Of a stretch of DNA of 46,591 nucleotides, positions 34,892-42,926 are shown piece by piece; position 1 is the first letter of the stretch; the number at the start of each line of letters is the position of its first letter. This stretch comes from Bacteroidales bacterium (GTDB lineage: Bacteria; Bacteroidota; Bacteroidia; Bacteroidales; UBA932). The notes below the pieces were generated by a model. That model saw only the letters and a program-made list of their open reading frames with translations, made no database searches and was not told where the DNA came from. The position numbers were made by a program, and so were the translations under genes. The DNA lies in the NCBI GenBank assembly GCA_015060395.1, contig SUYP01000024.1, forward strand, positions 1 through 46,591, written 5' to 3'.

Positions 34892-35537
34892 GGGCCTGCA
34901 TAAAGAATTTGCTGCGCATTCCTCGGGTTATCTCGTGGGATGCGCATTTTGTCGGTCTGCGCAGGCGGTCCACTTCTCTCAGGTCGCAGACGTACAACCT
35001 GTCAATCAGTGAAAGATACATCTTGGAATATTTCAGATCGAGATGGCGCTGAAGTTCGCTGGTATATTCCATAGTGAGCCTGACCTCCTCGTCGCTTAAG
35101 TTGTCCTTGCAGAAAATATACAGGCCGTACTCTTGGAAATCCCCATAGAAACCTGAGCCGACTTTACTGACCTTGCTTTCAATGATGCGCTTGAGCGGCT
35201 GTGCCAGCCTCCAGTACTCATACTCGATGTGACCGATATAGCGTCCTTCCTGAAGTCCGTATCCGTAACCGCTCTGCAATATGCGCTCCATTTCTTCCTT
35301 GTCTTCAGCCGGAACATTGAACCCTGCCATTTCATTCAGCAGTTCCTGTGCAACGTCCTTTCTCGGTTCCATAGCGCGGGTTACCTCGATCCCGAGAGAG
35401 TGGTCGGGTTTCTGAAGGTCCGGCCTGTCTTCATTGATCAGGTCGGAATAGTCTTCGCCTAAGATGCTTTCCAGAGACAGCTGTGCGTATCTTTCGAAAA
35501 AGCAGGTGTCAAATTTTCTCTTTCCCATATCTGTCAC
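34878..35537 (-). CDS. Hypothetical protein, possible PD-(D/E)XK-like fold
   Basis: A 219-residue cytoplasmic protein without a family I can name. After a first helix (FFERYAQLSLESILGED) comes NEDRPDLQ...HSLGIEVTRA (residues 36-55), a strand pair recalling the PD...(E)xK core of restriction-nuclease-like proteins (Asp40, Glu51, with Thr53 in the Lys position). Later parts are mainly helical, with many charged residues, and end in basic segments (VDRLRRPTKC, EITRGMRSKF). The GTG at 35537 overlaps the stop of the AraC gene by four bases; the ATG at 35528 is a plausible alternative start. Tight coupling suggests control by, or shared function with, that regulator. Nuclease activity is only a hypothesis. 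Confidence 0.5.
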   Translation of the reverse strand: MTDMGKRKFDTCFFERYAQLSLESILGEDYSDLINEDRPDLQKPDHSLGIEVTRAMEPRKDVAQELLNEMAGFNVPAEDKEEMERILQSGYGYGLQEGRYIGHIEYEYWRLAQPLKRIIESKVSKVGSGFYGDFQEYGLYIFCKDNLSDEEVRLTMEYTSELQRHLDLKYSKMYLSLIDRLYVCDLREVDRLRRPTKCASHEITRGMRSKFFMQALTED

Positions 35538-36370
35538 TCGTTAGTGAATAGACTCTTTCTGAATTTTCCAGGTGTGAGTCCTGTATGTTTCTTGAAGAAC
35601 TTGCCGAAATGTGAAGGTGTGGCGAAGTTCAGGTCATAGCTTATCTCCTGAATCGTCAGGTCTGTGCTTCGGAGCAGTCTTTTGGATTCCAGAAGTATGT
35701 AATTGTCCATCCATTCAGAAGGATGTCTGCCGGTGCTTTTCTTTATCACGAATGCAAGGTGCTTGGGGGTCAGGCCTATTTCCCTGGCATAATCTTCTAC
35801 ACTTCTGTTCGTCTTGTATTCATCCTCCAGCATCTGGAAGAAATGCTGTGTTATGTTTCTCTCCTTTCTGCTGAGATTATCTTCACTGACCGTATCGTCC
35901 ATAATATGGCAGGCTTCGTAAAGGAATATCTTGATATATTCAAAGATTATCATATCCCTGTAGTAATCAGACTTTTCCCTCACCATAACCTTCAGATATG
36001 AATGGATGATATGGAACATCATCAGCTTCTTGTCGCTTATCTTGTTTGTCGGCCTGTTTACTATCAGTTTCTCAAGGCGGTTCTTCAGTACATCATCGTA
36101 CGAAAGATTGAATACGGAATCTCCTACACGGACCACATCTATATGGAAATCATCACTATGCTCTTTGATGAAGAAAGGGCAGCTGGTGTTTATCAGCAGA
36201 TATGATCCTCTCTTGATTTCTACTTCCCTGAATCTTATGTGGAATGTAGCACTGCCTCTCATACATATAATCGCCAGCAGCGAATCACACATCTTATATT
36301 CGCCGTCTATCTGGAAAAAGTCGAAGTCTCGTTTCGCGCCGCTGTAATTGTCATAGATAGAGATGTCCAT
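35534..36370 (-). CDS. AraC-family transcriptional regulator
   Basis: A 278-residue regulator. The N-terminal half is a cupin-like sensor (SLLAIICMRGSATFHIRFREVEIKRGSYLLINTS region). The C-terminal ~100 residues are the AraC double helix-turn-helix: SVEDYAREIGLTPKHLAFVIKKSTGRHPSEWM, then LTIQEISYDLNFATPSHFGKFFKKHTGLTPGKFRK. The effector is unknown. Targets may include the downstream coupled gene and the divergent intergenic transcript. A weak -7 box (CACTTTTG, 36413-36406 on the minus strand) lies upstream, and a C8 tract (G8 on plus) about 70-80 bases before the start. Confidence 0.92.
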   Translation of the reverse strand: MDISIYDNYSGAKRDFDFFQIDGEYKMCDSLLAIICMRGSATFHIRFREVEIKRGSYLLINTSCPFFIKEHSDDFHIDVVRVGDSVFNLSYDDVLKNRLEKLIVNRPTNKISDKKLMMFHIIHSYLKVMVREKSDYYRDMIIFEYIKIFLYEACHIMDDTVSEDNLSRKERNITQHFFQMLEDEYKTNRSVEDYAREIGLTPKHLAFVIKKSTGRHPSEWMDNYILLESKRLLRSTDLTIQEISYDLNFATPSHFGKFFKKHTGLTPGKFRKSLFTNE

Positions 36371-36439
36371 ATACTGAATTTTAGGGTGGTTTGATAGAAA
36401 TCCGACAAAAGTGACAGAAATGATGTGTAAAATGATACT

Positions 36440-36467
36440 TGGGGGGGGTAATCCTTACTATATTTGC
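36440..36467 (+). promoter_or_regulatory. Intergenic promoter with G8 tract in the spacer
   Basis: -7 TATATTTG (36460-36467) matches TAnnTTTG; the TTG at 36440-36442 leaves 17 bases, slightly short of the usual 19-20. The spacer contains eight consecutive G (36442-36449), so slippage would change box spacing. It faces away from AraC and toward the sdaA 3' end, where no plus-strand gene exists. Confidence 0.5.
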
Positions 36468-36470
36468 ATT

Positions 36471-36555
36471 GTTCCTGTGAAGGAATAATCTTTAACACAC
36501 ACACAATTCAAATTTTCTTTTGGCGGGATCCTCTATTGAGGTCCCGCTTTCTTCA
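36471..36555 (+). ncRNA. Candidate small RNA (~80 nt) between AraC and sdaA
   Basis: A short transcription unit delimited by the -7 box at 36460-36467 and an intrinsic terminator at 36524-36555. It begins with a hairpin (ATTGTTCCT/AAGGAATAAT, 36469-36490) capped by GTGA, a GNRA-type loop; only its inner pairs would fall in the transcript. It continues through an A/C-rich single-stranded stretch (36491-36520) and ends in the terminator stem. No ATG-initiated reading frame of note lies inside. CACACACAAT (about 36499-36508) could also pair with ATTGTGTGTG (36556-36565) around the terminator. Expression is untested. Confidence 0.35.
36524..36555 (+). terminator. Plus-strand terminator of the intergenic transcript
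   Basis: GCGGGA-(T bulge)-CCTC / GAGG-TCCCGC with loop TATT (36524-36548), followed by TTTCTTC. On the minus strand the stem is followed by CCAAAAG, so it is not a typical terminator for sdaA, although it lies in the sdaA 3' region. Confidence 0.7.
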
Positions 36556-36572
36556 TTGTGTGTGCGGCGGTT

Positions 36573-37829
36573 TCACTCAAGTGCCTTTGCAAGTCCTCCT
36601 TCACTTGTCTCCTTGTATAATGAAGGCAGATCCGTTCCGGTCTGCTTCATAACCTTCACAACCTGGTCAAAACTGACTCTGTGCAATCCGTCTGTGTAGA
36701 GTGCATATATGCCGGCATCCATTGCTCTGGCTGCAGCGTATGCGTTCCTCTCGATGCAAGGGATCTGAACCAGTCCTCCGATAGGGTCGCAGGTGAGTCC
36801 AAGGTGATGCTCAAGTCCCATTTCGGCTGCATATTCGATCTGAGACGGGCTTCCTCCCATCAGCTGTGCCACAGCGGCTGCAGCCATCGCGCAAGCTACT
36901 CCGACTTCTCCCTGACATCCCACCTCAGCTCCGGATACGGATGCATTATGCTTTACTACACTTCCAATAAGGCCGGCTGTCGCCAGAGCTTTGATTATTC
37001 TCGCATCGCTGAATCCGTATCTCTTCTTCAGATGGTAGAGTACGCTCGGCATAATACCGCAGGAACCGCAGGTCGGTGCTGTAACGATAGTTCCTCCGCA
37101 GGCGTTCTCTTCACTGACGGCCAGAGCGAATGCAAATACGAGACCTCTGGTCTTGAAAGTATCTCCCTGTCCGAAAGCTCTTACGTGATAGCTGAGTGCC
37201 TTTCTCCTGATGTGAAGTGGACCCGGCAGTGCTCCTTCTTCCTCGATGCCACGTTCCACGGCTTCCTGCATAACTTTCCAGACAAGTTCAAGATGTTCCC
37301 ATACGGGGCTGTCCTTCCCTTCGATCTCCTCTACATATTCCCAGAAGTTCTTTCCTGTGTTGTTGCACCAGTTCATTATGTCAGTGAGGGTCGTCATCGG
37401 ATATATATCTTCGTTGCCTTCACCTTTAAGAGGATTTTCCATACAGATGATGTCTCCGCCTCCTATGCTGTAGTATGTCCACCTGTCATATAGATCTCCA
37501 TCAGAATTTATGGATGCAATCTTCATCCCGTTGGGATGTAGCTGCAGGAACTCCTTCGGTTTCCATTCGATCGTCACATCGCCGCAACGTCTGCTCTTGC
37601 ACTCGAGAGTTTCTTTGTCAGTGTAGCACCAGGTGGAAAACGCCTCCTGAATAGCAATATCTGTAAGGTGTCCCTTTCCGGTTGCAGCCAGCGAGCCATA
37701 TAACGTAACGTGCAGGCGGTCTGTATCCTCGTGACTGTCAAGATAATGTCTGACAGCCTTGAACGGTCCCATAGTGTGACTGCTTGAAGGACCTTTACCT
37801 ATCTTATATACATCTTTGATTGATTTCAT
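36573..37829 (-). CDS. sdaA: L-serine ammonia-lyase (iron-sulfur L-serine dehydratase)
   Basis: A 418-residue single-chain enzyme deaminating L-serine to pyruvate and ammonia, using a [4Fe-4S] cluster. The N-terminal beta domain opens IKDVYKIGKGPSSSHTMGP, the family signature. The alpha domain contains TAPTCGSCGIMPSVLYHL, KHNASVSGAEVGCQGEVGVACAMAAAA and GLTCDPIGGLVQIPCIERNA, giving the cluster cysteines. Length is slightly below the 450-460 residues of E. coli SdaA. A -7 box (TAACTTTG) is at 37909-37902, and the leader carries a GC-rich hairpin (ACGGCG/CGCCGT, 37868-37882). Fits amino-acid catabolism. Confidence 0.95.
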   Translation of the reverse strand: MKSIKDVYKIGKGPSSSHTMGPFKAVRHYLDSHEDTDRLHVTLYGSLAATGKGHLTDIAIQEAFSTWCYTDKETLECKSRRCGDVTIEWKPKEFLQLHPNGMKIASINSDGDLYDRWTYYSIGGGDIICMENPLKGEGNEDIYPMTTLTDIMNWCNNTGKNFWEYVEEIEGKDSPVWEHLELVWKVMQEAVERGIEEEGALPGPLHIRRKALSYHVRAFGQGDTFKTRGLVFAFALAVSEENACGGTIVTAPTCGSCGIMPSVLYHLKKRYGFSDARIIKALATAGLIGSVVKHNASVSGAEVGCQGEVGVACAMAAAAVAQLMGGSPSQIEYAAEMGLEHHLGLTCDPIGGLVQIPCIERNAYAAARAMDAGIYALYTDGLHRVSFDQVVKVMKQTGTDLPSLYKETSEGGLAKALE

Positions 37830-37901
37830 ATCATTCTTTTTATTGCTTTACTTGTCAGCCTCCATTAACGGCGCTTCGCCGTAATGCCGGACAGTAATCA
37901 A

Positions 37902-37909
37902 CAAAGTTA
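37902..37909 (-). promoter_or_regulatory. -7 box (TAACTTTG) for sdaA
   Basis: Minus-strand TAACTTTG matches TAnnTTTG; the leader to the ATG is about 70 nt, with a small hairpin and GGAGG midway. No -33 TTTG at the standard distance. Confidence 0.5.
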
Positions 37910-37972
37910 GAACAAATATTCCGATTCAGGGCATACAACTTGCCTTTTTTAGATTAAAACGAATTGACAGAT

Positions 37973-38668
37973 ATGAAACGGATCGCTTTATATGTCGTAT
38001 TGATGCTTGCAGGCAGAATTATGCTTGCAGCTCAGGAAAGGCGTGATACTTTGCCTCGGCCCATTCCTGATTATCTTCCTCCTCAGCTTTTCATTCCGGC
38101 TAAGTACCTCAACGGATTCCTTCCCTGGAATTATGCTCCACTTCTGAGGCCGGTGTTTCACATTATACCCGTAGATGGGTTTGACGGTAGCATCGGTTTC
38201 GGAGAATTCAATCAGGATCACCCGGATAAGTTCTTTTCCAACCTTCTGGTCTCCAATTATATAGATGTGCCTCAGCTCTTTGTTTCGGAACAGAATATGG
38301 TAGGCAATACATTGAAGATCGGCAGAAGATTCTACTTCCTGTCTGGAATAATGTATGGGGCCCAGCTTGGAGTCCGGGGAAACAACTGGGGGATGGGCAC
38401 CAGGGAAGGCCTCCTCTATCGTCCCTCCGAAAATGTATCCGTAGCCTTCTGGACCCAATATTTCCAGTCGGTCGCAGTGTATTCCCCTGTACTCTTCCCC
38501 CGCAAGGACGGAGATATGGCGGCAATAAGAATGCCTGCGACGCCGGAAGTGTTTTCCTTTGGCGTGCAGGCATCCTTTGTTGCAGGAGAGTTCATTGTCG
38601 GTGTCGGCCTTTCTGTGGCTCCTGTACCATTCCAGGACCGGCACCATTCTGAATTCTATTATAAATAG
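37973..38668 (+). CDS. Exported protein of unknown function, beta-rich
   Basis: A 231-residue protein not assigned to a family. A signal peptide (residues 1-20, MKRIALYVVLMLAGRIMLAAQ) is followed by a proline-rich stretch (TLPRPIPDYLPPQLFIPAKY) and then alternating hydrophobic/aromatic strands (FYFLSGIMYGAQLGVRG, VSVAFWTQYFQSVAVYSP, FSFGVQASFVAGEFIVGVGLSVAP). This suggests a small outer-membrane or periplasmic beta structure. The ATG at 37973 is used; an upstream TTG is less likely. Its last 10 bases overlap the end of the convergent peptidase gene. Confidence 0.65.
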   Translation: MKRIALYVVLMLAGRIMLAAQERRDTLPRPIPDYLPPQLFIPAKYLNGFLPWNYAPLLRPVFHIIPVDGFDGSIGFGEFNQDHPDKFFSNLLVSNYIDVPQLFVSEQNMVGNTLKIGRRFYFLSGIMYGAQLGVRGNNWGMGTREGLLYRPSENVSVAFWTQYFQSVAVYSPVLFPRKDGDMAAIRMPATPEVFSFGVQASFVAGEFIVGVGLSVAPVPFQDRHHSEFYYK

Positions 38669-40662
38669 TCTTCAAAGTACATAGATATCTTGTCGTGAAG
38701 ATGCACCCTGTCCTTGCCCATCACATTGTGTTCGGCGCAAGGGTAAGGGAAATAGTCCACCTGGACATTGTTCTTGATGCACTCTCTGATGAAGCTCAGG
38801 CTATGCTCCCATACCACTACCGGGTCAATCGCGCCCTGGCATATCAGGAGCTTGCCCTTGAGATCCTTAGCCTTATTTATGAGGCTGGTCTTTGCATATC
38901 CTTCCGGATTCTGCTCAGGATGATCCATATATCTCTCTCCATACATTACTTCGTACCATTTCCAGTCTATGACCGGTCCTCCGGCAACTCCGACCTTGAA
39001 TATTTCAGGATAGTTGGTTATCAGTGAGATTGTCATAAATCCTCCGTAGCTCCAGCCGTGTACTCCGATACGGTCTTTATCCACGAATGGGAGCTCCATC
39101 AGCATCTTGACGCCCTCGATCTGGTCAGCCATCTCTGCCTGTCCGCACTGTCCGTGGATGGCCTGCTCGAATGCGATACCACGGTTTTCAGTTCCTCTAT
39201 TGTCCTGGACATAAACAAGATAGCCCTTCTGAGCCATATACATTTCCCATCTTCTGAGCTGCGCCATAAATGTATTCTGCACCATCTGTGAATGAGGGCC
39301 TCCGTAAACATATACAATTACAGGGTATTTCTTTAAAGGATCGAAATCCTTAGGCTTGATGAGGCGGTAGTAATTATCATAAAGTCCGTCAGCGCTCCTT
39401 ACTGTTCCCAGGCTTATCTCAGTATATGCATAATCAAGAGTCGGATCTTCGGCAGTCAGAAGATTCCTGACCAGCTTTCCGTCAGCCTGACACAGATTCA
39501 CGATCCTCGGAGTACAGAGCGAACTGTAGGAATCAATATAATGGCTGCAATCCGGGCTCAAGCTGATTTCGTGCCATCCCTCTTCGGATGTCAGTCTTTC
39601 AGGCTTGCCGAATCTGGCCTTTACGACTCCTTTCTTAAGATTATTTATCTCTATTCTGAAAAGATGGTTTTCTACAGGGGAAACCTCTGCTGAGGTGTAA
39701 TATACGTATCTGCCGTCATTCCCGAGATATTTCACATCGGCATCGACAGCTGTAAGCCTTCTGATATTGCCTTGATCATCACAGAGATAGAGATTGCGGT
39801 AGCCGTCGCGGTTGGCTGTGCGGTAAAGGAACAAATCGGCAGATCCTTTGATGAAATAAAGAGGATCGACAGGCTCGACATATCGGTCGTTGTCTTCGGT
39901 CAGCAGAGTACCAGTGCAGTCTCCCGTTTCAGAGCAATATGCGTTGAGCTTGAGATGCTTCTGGCTTCTGTCCAGAACCTGAATATATATTTTTGAAGCA
40001 TCAGGAGACCAGGTGATGTTGGTCAGATACCGGTCATATCCGAAATCATCCACATCAGCATATACAGTCTCTCCGGATTCCAGGTCGTATATTCCGAGCT
40101 GAACGTTCTCCGAATCCATACCGGCCATCGGGTACTTTATCTCTTTCAACGAGCCTGTGCGTGTGGTGATGTCCAGAAGAGGGAAGGAGGTCACCTTGCT
40201 TTCATCCTTGCGGTAGAATGCGATCCTGGTGCTGTCGGGCGACCAGAAGACTCCGTCAGTGATGCCGAATTCGTTTCGGCTTGTGAACTCACCGTATGTG
40301 ATATCGGCATTCTCGCTTTCTGCAATCAGTTTTTCGGTGCCGTCAGCATATACGATATAGAGGCTTCTGTCTCTGGTGACTGCCTGCAATGCGGGTCGCA
40401 TCTTTCCGGCATAATCTCCGTATGTCCCGGAATTTATGTCGAAGGTCTGCCATTTCCCGTCCTTGTGCATCAGGACTTCTTCCGGATTTTCCCAGGATGC
40501 CCAGAGATTGGCAGGGGAGAGTTCCCTTGAAAGTATGGTCTCTTCCATTGTAAGGATCTTGCCGTCCTGTGGATTGGCCGGCCTTGTGCTGATGATGCCA
40601 GACTGTGCTGACAAAGTCAATCCCAAGCACAGGATGCTCAGGATCAATGATGCTCTTTTCAT
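38659..40662 (-). CDS. S9 prolyl oligopeptidase family, dipeptidyl peptidase IV-like
   Basis: A 667-residue exported serine peptidase. A signal peptide (residues 1-19, ...LTLSAQS) precedes a beta-propeller (about 50-430) and a C-terminal hydrolase domain. The catalytic triad is visible: Ser538 in GWSYGG, Asp613 in QGAIDPVV, and His645 in CAEHNVMG. In DPP IV an EE pair in the propeller binds the substrate amino terminus; here the matching segment reads NEFGITDGVFWSPD, with one Glu, as in a Bacteroidota subgroup, so strict X-Pro dipeptidyl specificity is uncertain. A tripeptidyl or oligopeptidase role is possible. Upstream by 13 bases is a small membrane-protein gene on the same strand. Confidence 0.9.
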   Translation of the reverse strand: MKRASLILSILCLGLTLSAQSGIISTRPANPQDGKILTMEETILSRELSPANLWASWENPEEVLMHKDGKWQTFDINSGTYGDYAGKMRPALQAVTRDRSLYIVYADGTEKLIAESENADITYGEFTSRNEFGITDGVFWSPDSTRIAFYRKDESKVTSFPLLDITTRTGSLKEIKYPMAGMDSENVQLGIYDLESGETVYADVDDFGYDRYLTNITWSPDASKIYIQVLDRSQKHLKLNAYCSETGDCTGTLLTEDNDRYVEPVDPLYFIKGSADLFLYRTANRDGYRNLYLCDDQGNIRRLTAVDADVKYLGNDGRYVYYTSAEVSPVENHLFRIEINNLKKGVVKARFGKPERLTSEEGWHEISLSPDCSHYIDSYSSLCTPRIVNLCQADGKLVRNLLTAEDPTLDYAYTEISLGTVRSADGLYDNYYRLIKPKDFDPLKKYPVIVYVYGGPHSQMVQNTFMAQLRRWEMYMAQKGYLVYVQDNRGTENRGIAFEQAIHGQCGQAEMADQIEGVKMLMELPFVDKDRIGVHGWSYGGFMTISLITNYPEIFKVGVAGGPVIDWKWYEVMYGERYMDHPEQNPEGYAKTSLINKAKDLKGKLLICQGAIDPVVVWEHSLSFIRECIKNNVQVDYFPYPCAEHNVMGKDRVHLHDKISMYFEDYL

Positions 40663-40675
40663 ATATGATTGATTT

Positions 40676-41056
40676 TTATTCTCTTACAGATACGATTCCG
40701 TCAACTATATATTTCTGCTTTCCCCTCCAGGGAAGGGCTCCCAGATATTCCTTGTAGCGAAGCTCGACTGTTTTACCTCCGCAGCGCATCAAGGAATCCG
40801 CGATTTCCTTGTCAGTGATGGAGAAATCGAATTCGTATGACTGGATCGCGCCGGCATTGGCACCCTTGCCTTTGCCGAATCCTGCCTGTATGACACGTCC
40901 CTCGTATGTCTTGAAGACATATCCTTTGTAAACCACGAAGTTCAGTTCCCCGGCCTTCACTCCTTCACCGAAAACGAAATAAAATCTGAAGAAAATGAAG
41001 CCGGCAATCAGAAGGATTGCTGCCAAAGAACCGAAGCCTATTAATTTCTTTCCCAT
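40676..41056 (-). CDS. Small membrane-anchored protein of unknown function (often misnamed 6-phosphogluconate dehydrogenase)
   Basis: A 126-residue protein with one N-terminal membrane helix (about residues 6-26, IGFGSLAAILLIAGFIFFRF) and a beta-rich body: AGELNFVVYKGYVFKTYEGRVIQAGF, YEFDFSITDKEIADSLM, GKTVELRYKEYLGALPWRGKQKYIVDGI. The KGYVFKTYEG and LRYKE...PWRG motifs recur in a Bacteroidota family sometimes labelled 6-phosphogluconate dehydrogenase without basis; no dinucleotide or substrate motif is present. The start is ATG 41056; ATG 41062 is two codons earlier, and longer frames would cross the -7 box at 41084-41077. It may be co-transcribed with the peptidase 13 bases downstream. Confidence 0.7.
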   Translation of the reverse strand: MGKKLIGFGSLAAILLIAGFIFFRFYFVFGEGVKAGELNFVVYKGYVFKTYEGRVIQAGFGKGKGANAGAIQSYEFDFSITDKEIADSLMRCGGKTVELRYKEYLGALPWRGKQKYIVDGIVSVRE

Positions 41057-41076
41057 AATCATAGCTTTTAATGATG

Positions 41077-41084
41077 CAAAGATA
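41077..41084 (-). promoter_or_regulatory. -7 box (TATCTTTG) for the small membrane protein
   Basis: Minus-strand TATCTTTG matches TAnnTTTG and ends 20 bases before the chosen ATG; it rules out the longer open frame upstream. Confidence 0.55.
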
Positions 41085-41104
41085 AAAAACTGTTTAAATT
41101 TTTC

Positions 41105-41112
41105 TAAATTTG
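41105..41112 (+). promoter_or_regulatory. -7 box (TAAATTTG) for the NlpC/P60-like lipoprotein
   Basis: TAAATTTG matches TAnnTTTG; transcription would start at or after the upstream ATG 41117, supporting ATG 41135. Divergent with the box at 41077-41084. Confidence 0.5.
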
Positions 41113-41134
41113 GGAAATGCAACTTCTACGAATT

Positions 41135-42844
41135 ATGAAAAAGATGATAATCGGCAGCATCATTACGCTTGCAGCATTTTCCTGTGATAAGTATGAATAT
41201 GATGACTCTGCAATATGGGACAAGCTGGAAGAAATCGAACGTCATCGAGATGAGACCGTGCATAGCGGATATGAGACACTGTGTAACAGATTGAATGCCA
41301 ATATATCTTCCATTCACACCATCCTTCAGGCCAAGACGGAAGGCGAATATGTGACGAACGTGATATCAATGATGGATAATGGCAAGGATGTCGGATATCT
41401 GGTAAATTTTCCTGTGACCGGTTCTGTGCCTGTCTATCTTGACCTTGAGGCTGATATGCTGCAGATTCCTGACCTCGGGTTGAAGCAGGATAAAGATGGG
41501 ACTCATTACTGGACCCTGTATTCGGCCTGGCTTCTTGACAATGACGGCAACAAAGTCTCGGACCCACCTCTGCTGGATGTAGGATCCGGTTATTGGCATC
41601 TTTCCCTTGATGACGGAATGACGTGGGAGCAGCTGGAGAGCATCGGGAGCGATTCGGAGACATCTTCCGGTACTTTTCTCTTTGAAGATGTGGATATCTC
41701 AGAAAATGATGCCGTCGCCTTTGTCCTTGCAGATGGCACTGCCATTACCTTTCCGGTAAAGCAAGGATATGACCCTTGGGACGGATATCTTGATCCGGAT
41801 GTCTATGAAGAGCAGGATATCATCAATCTGACCAATGTCCTGATGGCCAATATGTACAACTGCAATCTCGCTACGAGACATATAATGGAAATAGCATATA
41901 ATTTCTGGAAACGCAGAAACGAATTCATATATTGCAGTCAGACTGCTCTTGACAGTCCCTGGGATTATTGGTCTTATGTGGGATTCAGGGATGGAAATAC
42001 CGGCTTTACCGTCAGTGAAGGTAATGGAGGATACAAGAGAATAGACTGTTCTACCTTTGTCCGCTATATCGTCAATGGTATAGACTATTATTCTTCCCCG
42101 TATTACAATGCTTTGGAGTGGACAGAAGTCACCCAGGGCGCTTTGGACAGCAAGGGTAAGGAGACTTCCAGCAGTGACTCTGCTGTCTGCAGGACCGGAA
42201 AGATATATCTCAGACACGGCAGGCGGCATATCCTTGAGTCTGCATCTGCGTCAAAATACAGATTTACCAAAGTGTTTGCATACGACAGTTCCGGCAAGAT
42301 GATCGAGAATCTCACCGGCAGGTCGGAATTCGTACTGCCTCAAGGCACAGAGTATGTCAGAGCAGAAATGAAAGTCAGGTCTGAAGAGGATTACCAGCCG
42401 GCTGTGAAAGGAACCTCACCGGCCCGTATCCTGAGATGCCTGAGAATCCGTGAAAATGAAAGACTGGCGGTCAATGCCGACTGTCCTACTGCAAGCAGAA
42501 GAGCCAATGCTATGAGCCGCTGGTTCGATGAGAACGGGTATGGTCTTGCTGCATTTGAAGATTATAATCCTCTCTTCTGGGAGGATTCGGATTTCGAGCC
42601 TGGTACAGTGGTGTTTATGGGAAAAAAGTCCGCTAAGGCTGAATATAAGGGCATCACTCACGTGACACTATATATAGGTGGCGGATATATTATTCATTCA
42701 CAGGCTCCTAGAGGGCTCCTTGGAGGTGAAGGCATTATGATTGATAAGCTCCGGGATATGGAACTCAGGTACGACAGACCTTTCTGCTCTGCTGCTTCTC
42801 CTAAGTATCATACAAATTATGATGAAGAACGTTCGCTTCAATGA
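41135..42844 (+). CDS. Lipoprotein with DUF4988-like N-terminus and split NlpC/P60-like catalytic core
   Basis: A 569-residue lipoprotein (signal ending AFSCDK, Cys17). Residues ~20-75 form a short helical region; residues ~80-150 (QDKDGTHYWTLYSAWLLDNDGNKV) match the DUF4988-type module of Bacteroidales surface proteins. A papain-like NlpC/P60 core seems present: Cys305 in RIDCSTFVRYIV and His509 in ITHVTLYIGGG, then YIIHSQAP supplying the third polar residue. Between Cys and His lie about 200 residues, instead of the usual 50-80, including a beta-sandwich-like insert (RHGRRHILESASASKYRFTKVFAYDSSGK...EYVRAEMKV). NlpC/P60 enzymes usually cut peptidoglycan peptide bonds or amides; activity here is inferred. 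The start is ATG 41135. Followed 82 bases later by a GH29 fucosidase. Confidence 0.7.
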   Translation: MKKMIIGSIITLAAFSCDKYEYDDSAIWDKLEEIERHRDETVHSGYETLCNRLNANISSIHTILQAKTEGEYVTNVISMMDNGKDVGYLVNFPVTGSVPVYLDLEADMLQIPDLGLKQDKDGTHYWTLYSAWLLDNDGNKVSDPPLLDVGSGYWHLSLDDGMTWEQLESIGSDSETSSGTFLFEDVDISENDAVAFVLADGTAITFPVKQGYDPWDGYLDPDVYEEQDIINLTNVLMANMYNCNLATRHIMEIAYNFWKRRNEFIYCSQTALDSPWDYWSYVGFRDGNTGFTVSEGNGGYKRIDCSTFVRYIVNGIDYYSSPYYNALEWTEVTQGALDSKGKETSSSDSAVCRTGKIYLRHGRRHILESASASKYRFTKVFAYDSSGKMIENLTGRSEFVLPQGTEYVRAEMKVRSEEDYQPAVKGTSPARILRCLRIRENERLAVNADCPTASRRANAMSRWFDENGYGLAAFEDYNPLFWEDSDFEPGTVVFMGKKSAKAEYKGITHVTLYIGGGYIIHSQAPRGLLGGEGIMIDKLRDMELRYDRPFCSAASPKYHTNYDEERSLQ

Positions 42845-42926
42845 TGCGCTGGCGATGATTTTACCTTTCTTCGTTTTTGCTGGTTAATCAATGTATTCAG
42901 TATTTTAGCATTCAAATTAAGTTCCT

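Noticed and set aside
36464..36652. A 62-codon frame across the AraC-sdaA gap
   Set aside because: It has no ATG start, crosses the terminator hairpin and enters sdaA antisense; the region looks like an RNA unit rather than a gene.
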